From the NCBI GenBank assembly GCA_944332375.1, contig CALVJU010000048.1:1-28594 (forward strand): a DNA stretch of 28,594 nucleotides, read 5' to 3'. Below, piece by piece: positions 23,350 through 28,594 of this stretch; positions within the stretch are counted from its first letter, which is position 1, and each line of letters starts with the position of its first letter. Under the pieces are notes generated by a model. That model made no database searches, was not told the DNA's origin, and worked only from the letters and a program-made list of their open reading frames with translations. This DNA is from an uncultured Bacilli bacterium (lineage in GTDB: Bacteria > Bacillota_I > Bacilli_A > RF39 > UBA660). Both the position numbers and the translations under genes were made by a program.

Positions 23350-23716
23350 CCATCATTTCATTTCCACTGGCATTCGCAGTGCTTGAATAAACTTCTAAAT
23401 AAATATCTCCGTTTTCATCCACTACATAAGTATATTGTTCATTCGTGTTTACATCTTCTACGGTATAAACCGTTTCATTGTTTTCATTTGTACTCTTTTC
23501 AACAATTTCATATGTACTAGGAGTATCCGGATTCAAGCTCTCTGCTCGTTCTAATACTTGTTCTTCTTCTGTCTGTTCTTGCTGTTCTGTATTCGCATTT
23601 CCTGTTGTCGATGATGCCTCTTTTTGATTTCCTATCAAGGAATATACAAGGAAGAAAATCAAGGCAAGAACAATAATGACAAGTACTCCCATTAATACTT
23701 TATATTTCTTTTCCAT
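23336..23716 (-). CDS. Membrane-anchored acidic protein next to the large pseudopilin
   Basis: A 126-aa protein from ATG 23716 (MEKKYKVLMGVLVIIVLAL) with AGGAGG 6 bases upstream; an upstream in-frame start would lie in the preceding gene. One membrane helix (about 7-28) is followed by a Gln/Glu/Thr-rich linker (about 31-60) and a small outside beta domain (YEIVEKSTNENNETVYTVED, then a similar YTYVVDENGDIYLEVY). The end is Ser/Asn/Glu-rich. Family not recognised. It starts 16 bases after the stop of the large pseudopilin gene, so it belongs to that operon and may help anchor or assemble it. Confidence 0.75.
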   Translation of the reverse strand: MEKKYKVLMGVLVIIVLALIFFLVYSLIGNQKEASSTTGNANTEQQEQTEEEQVLERAESLNPDTPSTYEIVEKSTNENNETVYTVEDVNTNEQYTYVVDENGDIYLEVYSSTANASGNEMMEGES

Positions 23717-23732
23717 TTCATTCCTCCTTGTT

Positions 23733-26420
23733 CTATACACACCAATTTGTCTTATAAGTTAACACTTTTGATTTATTATTTGCGCCGTCAGAAAGTCTTA
23801 CTTGGAATGTAGAAGAACTTCTGGTATCTCCGGCATACATACTAATATCTTTCCATGACACTTTTGTCCATGATGTAATACTTTTTTTCTTGTCACCACC
23901 CAAACTAATATAGCAATTGGTTCCAGAGCAAGAGTATTTTATTTCAACTGTATAATCTGACCCTTTTGGAGAACCAGGTAATGGTTGATCTCCATAAAAA
24001 CTCCATGATTCCCTAGTATAATCAGAACAATAACCATCATCTGCCTTAAATGTCACAGTTCTATCAGTCAATAATTTACTCGTTGTTGTTCCACTGGATG
24101 AAGAATGACCGGAGAAATTTGCATATACTGGATAAACAATTTTTGTAATAACTGGAGTATATGGTGGTGTACGATCAAGCCAATATTCACTCGTCTTACA
24201 CTCACGTTCATTTCCTAATTCGTCTCGTACAATGACTTTTCCTTGACGTTTTCCCTCGGCACTTATACCTTTTGTCGCTTTTGTTGTTTCTGTTTGCCAC
24301 TTATTCCATGTTGACTTTCCAGGGTTATTGGTATACCAAGTCCAACTCTCTGTATCAGCGGTTGGTGTAATGGTAATATTTACTTGATCCTTATTTGTCC
24401 ATTTCCTAGCAGTCGTATCTGCTTTAAATGTTGGACAAGATGGAGCTGTTTGGTCAATATAATATACTGGAGTATAACATGTCCTTGAATTTCCATGGGC
24501 ATCTGATACAATAACACGTCCTTGACGTACTTTAGAATCTACAGAATCACTGGATTTATGTAATTCTTGAAGTGTTTTTACTTGTGTACCTATATTAGCA
24601 CCCCAAGTTCTCCATACTGCATTCTCGCCTGTTGTTGTACTACGATTTGTCTCCCATACCCAACTATCTGTATCTTCTGATGGTGTAATTGTAATTTCAA
24701 CTTTTTTATTTGTCCAAGTTTCTGGTTCTACATTTGCTGTAAATACAGGACATTCTGGTGGGGTTGTATCTGTTCCAGGATCAGGATTATCTCCTTCCAC
24801 AACATTTACTGTACAATCTGCAGTATTTCCAGCACGGTCTCTCATCGTACCAATTAAAACATTTCCTAGAGTACTTGTACTAACTGTCTGTCTCATATTA
24901 CCTGTTGCACATCCGCTACCTGTATCATTACATTTTCCAATTAAAATTGTTGCTTTATTCACTTCAATTTGAATTAAGCCATTTTCTATTGTTCCACCTT
25001 CTACTTCACAAGTAGGTGGTGTTTTATCAATATGTACTTCTTGCGTAGGACAAGCAGTTGTATTTCCTGCTAAATCACTTACTGTCCCCGGTGTTGCAGT
25101 TCCACTCATTTCATTGTCAATCGTAGAGGTAATGACTTGTTCTCTACATCCAGATCCTCCACCATTATCTGTACAAGTTCCAGTTAATGTAACACTTTGA
25201 TTTGTCCAAGTCTCGCTTCCACCTGCACTTGCACATGTTGGAGCAATACGATCAATTTTATCAATGACAACTGTTGCACTTGCAATATTACCGGCATTAT
25301 CACGAACACGAATTTCATACGTATCTTCTTTTGTTGCTGTCAAAGTCGTTGCCTTTGTCCAAGTTGCTCCTTCGTTAAAAGAATAACCTTCTTCTGCAAT
25401 TCCTGCATTATCTTTTCCATCTTCGCCACTTGGCATATCGTTTGCTCGAATAATAATTGTTTTCTCACGAGACCAAGAATCAGGATCAGGAGTCACTTCT
25501 ACTTCCACTTGTGGCGGTTCTCGATCAATATGAGTCACTAAGATACTAGAAGGTGCTTTTTCACTCTCTAAAATGACTTCTGCATATACCATCGTATTGT
25601 TTTCTGTAACTGTTACAGTCGTTGTTGTTCCAGAAGTGAGTGTGTGCCACTCATCATTCTCTCCTACTTTATATCGATATTCTACACCATCAATTCTCGC
25701 AGGATAGATGATTTGTACATCTTTCGATTGTGTCCACTTATTTGGTTCTGATACAACAAACGTTGCAGGAGAAATATTTTTCGTTGTAAATTCAACACTC
25801 TTTTCTGTAGTGAGTCCTACACCATTCGTTACACGAACGATTACCGTATAAGTCGTTCCACGTTCTAAATCTTCAAATTGATAATAGTTTTCTGGTTGCA
25901 TTGGAGAATATTCTTCATCATCTTCTAATTTAAATTCATAGCCACGAATTCCGGACTCTTCATCTTTTCCAATGGCAATCACTACCGCCTCGGTAGCTCC
26001 AATATAACCAGGCTGCACTTCCAATTCAGGCGGTGTATCATCCTCAATCACACACGCACCATCTTCAATTGTTAAATGACCACTTGTTCCATTCACACAA
26101 AATTCTCCATCCGTCGCATTTTCAAGCTCTAAATCGCCATCATCATTTCTACGAATAATTCCACTGATGAATGGATTATCACTGATATTTAACCGGCTAT
26201 CCGTAATGGAGATATCAACATTATCTCCAATTTTATTCATCGCCTCTTGAAGACTTGTCTCTCTTAGTAATGCTTCTGCGCTATTTTCAATCGCTTTTCT
26301 TCGTGCATTCAACATCACCTGTCCTGTTAAGGGCACGGTAATTAATGCGATTACACCAAGTATCACAATCACGGCTAATAACTCAACTAAAGTAAAACCT
26401 TTCCTCTTTTTCAAAAACAT
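23733..26420 (-). CDS. Giant pseudopilin with Ig-like repeats
   Basis: An 895-aa protein starting with a type IV prepilin signal: KKRKG, then FTLVELLAVIVILGVIALIT with Glu5 after the cut, so prepilin peptidase should process it. After a short pilin-like part (to about 130) come six to seven Ig/FN3-like modules of 80-100 residues, often with TPP or APTC at the junction, WTN near the start and D-x-x-G-N near the end (RDNAGN, SDLAGN, RDRAGN, SDAHGN, RDELGN). Modules 4-7 carry many cysteines. The C-terminal 140 residues are distinct and rich in Ser, Gly, Lys and Tyr, possibly a binding domain. An outside adhesin or surface stalk is likely. ATG 26420 follows AGGAGGG. Normal pseudopilins are 100-250 aa, so this fusion is unusual. 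Confidence 0.85.
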   Translation of the reverse strand: MFLKKRKGFTLVELLAVIVILGVIALITVPLTGQVMLNARRKAIENSAEALLRETSLQEAMNKIGDNVDISITDSRLNISDNPFISGIIRRNDDGDLELENATDGEFCVNGTSGHLTIEDGACVIEDDTPPELEVQPGYIGATEAVVIAIGKDEESGIRGYEFKLEDDEEYSPMQPENYYQFEDLERGTTYTVIVRVTNGVGLTTEKSVEFTTKNISPATFVVSEPNKWTQSKDVQIIYPARIDGVEYRYKVGENDEWHTLTSGTTTTVTVTENNTMVYAEVILESEKAPSSILVTHIDREPPQVEVEVTPDPDSWSREKTIIIRANDMPSGEDGKDNAGIAEEGYSFNEGATWTKATTLTATKEDTYEIRVRDNAGNIASATVVIDKIDRIAPTCASAGGSETWTNQSVTLTGTCTDNGGGSGCREQVITSTIDNEMSGTATPGTVSDLAGNTTACPTQEVHIDKTPPTCEVEGGTIENGLIQIEVNKATILIGKCNDTGSGCATGNMRQTVSTSTLGNVLIGTMRDRAGNTADCTVNVVEGDNPDPGTDTTPPECPVFTANVEPETWTNKKVEITITPSEDTDSWVWETNRSTTTGENAVWRTWGANIGTQVKTLQELHKSSDSVDSKVRQGRVIVSDAHGNSRTCYTPVYYIDQTAPSCPTFKADTTARKWTNKDQVNITITPTADTESWTWYTNNPGKSTWNKWQTETTKATKGISAEGKRQGKVIVRDELGNERECKTSEYWLDRTPPYTPVITKIVYPVYANFSGHSSSSGTTTSKLLTDRTVTFKADDGYCSDYTRESWSFYGDQPLPGSPKGSDYTVEIKYSCSGTNCYISLGGDKKKSITSWTKVSWKDISMYAGDTRSSSTFQVRLSDGANNKSKVLTYKTNWCV
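24150..25850 (-). repeat. Tandem Ig-like protein modules
   Basis: The pseudopilin gene holds repeated modules, divergent at DNA level but clear in protein: junctions DREPPQVEV, DRIAPTCAS, DKTPPTCEV, DTTPPECPV, DQTAPSCPT, DRTPPYTPV at intervals of about 80-105 residues. Boundaries are approximate. Confidence 0.65.
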
Positions 26421-26447
26421 ATGCACCCTCCTAGTATTCTATATCTT

Positions 26448-26476
26448 ATTATAAATGAAATCGGATCCTTTTTCAA
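26448..26476 (-). promoter_or_regulatory. Sigma-A promoter of the giant pseudopilin operon
   Basis: Minus strand TTGAAA (26471-26476), 17-base spacer, TATAAT (26448-26453). Confidence 0.75.
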
Positions 26477-26495
26477 GAATTATTCTTCTCTTTTT

Positions 26496-26523
26496 GTATA
26501 ACTCCTTTGATTTTGGTCAAAAT
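26496..26523 (+). promoter_or_regulatory. Sigma-F-type promoter of sigG
   Basis: GTATA (26496-26500), 14-base spacer, GGTCAAAAT (26515-26523). The -10 fits all fixed positions of the B. subtilis sigma-F consensus GGNNANANT and the -35 fits GYATA. No sigma-A promoter is seen, in line with forespore-only expression of sigG. Confidence 0.65.
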
Positions 26524-26546
26524 GTAAAAGGAGAAAGGAGTTATAT

Positions 26547-27323
26547 ATGGCACGACACAAAGTAGAAATTTGTGGCGTGAATACTGCGAATATTCAAGTA
26601 TTATCGAATGAAGAAATGATTGTACTATTTCAGAAATATAAAAATGGAGACGAAAAGGCAAAAGAAGCACTCATCCAAGGAAATCTAAAACTCGTTTTGA
26701 GCATTTTAAAAAGATTTCATGAACGTGTTGATAACATGGATGACTTATTTCAAGTTGGTTGTATTGGTCTCATTAAAGCCATTGAACATTTTAATCTATC
26801 CTATCAAGTAAAGTTTTCAACTTATAGTGTCCCTATGATCTTAGGGGAAGTCAAAAGATATTTAAGAGATAATAACAGCGTAAGAATTGCTAGAAGCATT
26901 AAAGATACTGCTTATAAAGCATTAAAAAAGAAAGAAGAATTGACTGCGCTTCACGGAAAAGAAGCTTCTATTCAAGAAGTAGCAACCGCCTTAAACCTTC
27001 CTGAATATGAAGTGCAAATGGCACTCGATTCTTTAAAAGAAGCTGTATCTATGTTCGAACCAATCTATAATGATGGAGGAGATACCATCTATTTAGAAGA
27101 CCAATTAGAAGACAAAAAAAATAAAAATTACTCTCTAGAAACAAGGATTGCTCTTCATGATGCCCTCCAAAAACTAAAAGAAAAAGAACGTTATGTACTA
27201 ACGTCCCGTTATTTTATTGGTAAAACACAAATGGAGCTTGCTGAGGAAATTGGAATCAGTCAAGCTCAAATATCGCGCTTAGAAAAATCTGGAATTGAAA
27301 ACTTAAAGAAAATGATACTATAA
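26547..27323 (+). CDS. sigG: RNA polymerase sporulation sigma factor SigG
   Basis: A 258-aa sigma-70 family factor that directs late forespore genes. The N-terminus RHKVEICGVNTANIQVL is the SigG signature and separates it from SigF and SigB. Region 2 has NMDDLFQVGCIGLIKAIEHF and VKFSTYSVPMILGEVKRYLR; region 3 follows; region 4 has KTQMELAEEIGISQAQISRL as its helix-turn-helix. SIFEPIYNDGGD-type text (MFEPIYNDGGDTIYLEDQ) is also typical. AGGAG lies 6 bases before ATG 26547. In Bacillus sigG follows spoIIGA-sigE; here it stands alone between pseudopilin genes with its own promoter and terminator. Confidence 0.97.
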   Translation: MARHKVEICGVNTANIQVLSNEEMIVLFQKYKNGDEKAKEALIQGNLKLVLSILKRFHERVDNMDDLFQVGCIGLIKAIEHFNLSYQVKFSTYSVPMILGEVKRYLRDNNSVRIARSIKDTAYKALKKKEELTALHGKEASIQEVATALNLPEYEVQMALDSLKEAVSMFEPIYNDGGDTIYLEDQLEDKKNKNYSLETRIALHDALQKLKEKERYVLTSRYFIGKTQMELAEEIGISQAQISRLEKSGIENLKKMIL

Positions 27324-27347
27324 AAGTCAGAGGCTTCTGACTTTTTT
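27323..27347. terminator. Bidirectional terminator between sigG and the small pseudopilin gene
   Basis: AAAGTCAGA (27323-27331), loop GGCT, TCTGACTTT (27336-27344), then TTTTTT on the plus strand. It is followed by TTTTA on the minus strand. Both converging genes end at it. Confidence 0.88.
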
Positions 27348-27714
27348 AACTGGCGGAATGAAACGAATAAGTACGTTTATAATCTTCCCCAATCGTAACT
27401 TCAATATAATCGTTGTTTTGAAAAGGAGCACCTGTATTTGGATTTTCTAAATTTTCATTAATATAACCAGCATTTTTTAATGTTTCAATAGTTACCATGG
27501 CACTTCCCCCTATTTGTTCTAAAGATGGGAATTGTTCTTTGTAATTTAAAGTATATTGTTCTGTTGCTAGATAAATATCTTGCAGTGTATTCTCATATTT
27601 TTGATCACTATTACTTCTCAATGTACTCGTTAATGTCGGAATTGTTACTAATAAAATAATACCCAGTACTGCAATCACACCAATTAACTCAACAAGTGTA
27701 AATCCTTTTTTCAA
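27346..27714 (-). CDS. Small type IV pilin-like protein (ComGC-like)
   Basis: A 122-aa prepilin. From TTG 27714 it reads MKKGFTLVELIGVIAVLGII: a minimal leader (MKKG), then Phe1 and Glu5, the prepilin peptidase site. AGAGGTG lies 6 bases upstream; a GTG at 27723 falls inside that site. The rest is a helix (SNSDQKYENTLQDIYLATEQ) and a short globular tail (NPNTGAPFQNNDYIEVTIG), close in size to ComGC and pseudopilins. No assembly ATPase or prepilin peptidase gene is in the window. Its start lies 13 bases after the PMT gene stop, so the two are cotranscribed. Confidence 0.88.
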   Translation of the reverse strand: MKKGFTLVELIGVIAVLGIILLVTIPTLTSTLRSNSDQKYENTLQDIYLATEQYTLNYKEQFPSLEQIGGSAMVTIETLKNAGYINENLENPNTGAPFQNNDYIEVTIGEDYKRTYSFHSAS

Positions 27715-27727
27715 CTGAACCACCTCT

Positions 27728-28594
27728 TTACTCTAATGTGAAAGACCACGATGGTAACCACTGCAATTGTTTTAAGTATGCTTTCGTTGTAGGACTACCA
27801 GATAAAACTGGGAAGAAATAGAAGAATAACGCATACGCAATGGCGACATAAATCATCACTGCATAAATCCCTTTTTTCCACTTTTGAACAACATGGTATG
27901 CGACATAAGCAAGGGCAAGTGCTAAAAAGATCACTGCTGGATAATAATGGTATATAAATACAATTCTACTAATACATGCCCATGGAAGTAATACGGATAA
28001 ATAGCCAATGATAATAAAGGCGGCAATCTTATCACGTTTCTTAATTCCAATAATTAATGTAGCAAGTAATGCGCCAAGTCCTCCCCACCAAACAAGAGGA
28101 TTACCAAATGCAGAAATACTACTTACAACACCTGGATGGAACGTAGATTCATTCCATGCATACCAAATTGGTCTTGTCATAATTGGCCATTCATACCAAG
28201 AAGATTCAAATGGATGGGCTGCAACTAACTTACTGTGATAATTAAACATATTTACATTATAATCAAACACTTGTTTTGTATAAGTACCAATATCTGTAAT
28301 ATCAAAAATGAAGATAAAAGATAAATAGTAAATGATACATGGAATAATGACAAAGAATAAGACACAAGCAAAAATAGTTTTTACAAAATTTCCTCGAAAA
28401 CTTTGATATACTTTCTGATCCATCTCATCAGTAGAATGTTCTACTTCTACTTTTTTCTTAGCATGTAAATATTCTTTGTATCGTTTATACATATTCATGA
28501 AGAATAAAATGGCAATTCCAATAAATCCATAAGCAACATTCCACTTACTAGCAAAACCAATTCCTACAAAGATTCCACAGAAGAATAATGGTCG
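27728..28594 (-). CDS. PMT-family protein mannosyltransferase (GT39), C-terminal part
   Basis: The frame is open to the window edge, giving the last 288 residues; an ATG at 28498 is internal because the reading frame upstream continues RPLFFCGIFVGIGFASKWNV, which matches the GLxxAxKW motif of PMT proteins. About six membrane helices are visible, with the C-terminal PMT_4TMC features SSWYEWPIMTRPIWYAWNES and the ending FFPVLSGSPTTKAYLKQLQW. PMT enzymes transfer mannose from polyprenyl-phosphate-mannose to Ser/Thr of exported proteins. It is followed closely by a pseudopilin gene in one operon, which makes pilins or other surface proteins possible substrates. Confidence 0.88.
   Translation of the reverse strand, partial: RPLFFCGIFVGIGFASKWNVAYGFIGIAILFFMNMYKRYKEYLHAKKKVEVEHSTDEMDQKVYQSFRGNFVKTIFACVLFFVIIPCIIYYLSFIFIFDITDIGTYTKQVFDYNVNMFNYHSKLVAAHPFESSWYEWPIMTRPIWYAWNESTFHPGVVSSISAFGNPLVWWGGLGALLATLIIGIKKRDKIAAFIIIGYLSVLLPWACISRIVFIYHYYPAVIFLALALAYVAYHVVQKWKKGIYAVMIYVAIAYALFFYFFPVLSGSPTTKAYLKQLQWLPSWSFTLE

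Noticed and set aside
25197..25541. Cysteine-rich open plus-strand frame inside the giant pseudopilin gene
   Set aside because: The cysteines come from the complement of Thr/Ala-rich codons of the pseudopilin; no start signal is seen.
7720..26480. Repeated TTTTTCAAGA word at 7721, 13591 and 26469 as a possible dispersed repeat
   Set aside because: At two of the sites it is the -35 region (TTGAAA) of a minus-strand promoter, so a shared promoter word explains it better than a mobile or regulatory repeat.
28498..28498. ATG 28498 as the start of a complete 256-aa membrane protein
   Set aside because: The frame upstream stays open to the edge and encodes a PMT motif (GFASKW), so this Met is internal.
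1..28594. CRISPR array, tRNA, rRNA, insertion sequence or riboswitch
   Set aside because: No regularly spaced repeats, cloverleaf-like genes, transposase motifs or long structured leaders were seen; gaps are too short for most riboswitches.

Overview
The window is 28.6 kb of AT-rich DNA, densely packed with genes, from a spore-forming low-GC Gram-positive bacterium (Bacilli in the broad sense). Evidence for this is a sporulation sigma factor G, a SpoVB-type flippase, a YlmC/YmxH protein, a SirA homologue, a Bacillus-type fused SecDF with ComN beside it, and a LexA with Bacillus-type SOS boxes. TGA works as a stop codon, so this is not a code-4 mollicute. Gene neighbourhoods match Bacillus subtilis but are slimmed down, which would fit an uncultured gut-type Bacilli lineage. 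That placement is inference; there is no rRNA in the window.

Layout. 1-1221 (-): an operon of a membrane-anchored protein with two SpaA/Cna_B-like domains, an unknown 108-aa protein and an unknown partial gene. 1330-7638 (-): a tight operon comN-secDF-rel-dtd-AI-2E family permease. 7763-10115 (+): spoVB-like flippase and a Sua5-type threonylcarbamoyl-AMP synthase. 10197-11286: a YrbG-like DUF421 protein and a YrzE-like membrane protein, divergently arranged. The set dtd/rel/secDF/comN/spoVB/yrzE/yrbG is a conserved Bacillus neighbourhood. 11267-14016 (-): sirA, then yneF-class II-like glutamine amidotransferase fold gene (C26)-murF. 14083-17038: transketolase, a 48-aa SOS-controlled membrane micro-protein, and lexA on the other strand. 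This reproduces the lexA-yneA-tkt-sirA-yneF order of Bacillus. 17066-20665 (-): rhomboid protease, RluD-type pseudouridine synthase, LspA and a degenerate ApbE-like protein. 20784-21738 (-): two unrecognised, very AT-rich membrane-anchored proteins. 21877-23298 (-): ylmC, a 43-aa lysine-tailed micro-ORF and a GT4 glycosyltransferase. 23336-28594: an 895-aa pseudopilin with Ig-like repeats, its membrane-anchored neighbour, sigG (+), a small pseudopilin, and the C-terminal part of a PMT-family protein mannosyltransferase running off the right edge.

The genes fall into core functions (stringent response, Sec secretion, lipoprotein maturation, wall precursor synthesis, tRNA and rRNA modification) and three regulated programmes. 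SOS: two LexA boxes between lexA and a micro-gene in the yneA/sosA position. Sporulation: sigG with a sigma-F-type promoter, possible sigma-E-type promoters before ylmC and spoVB, and sirA with a possible 0A box. Cell surface: pseudopilins, PMT and SpaA-like protein. A recurrent layout, a (mostly extended) -10 box followed after about 5 bases by AGGTGA, implies many very short mRNA leaders. No tRNA, rRNA, CRISPR array or insertion sequence was seen, and no gap between genes exceeds 300 bases.
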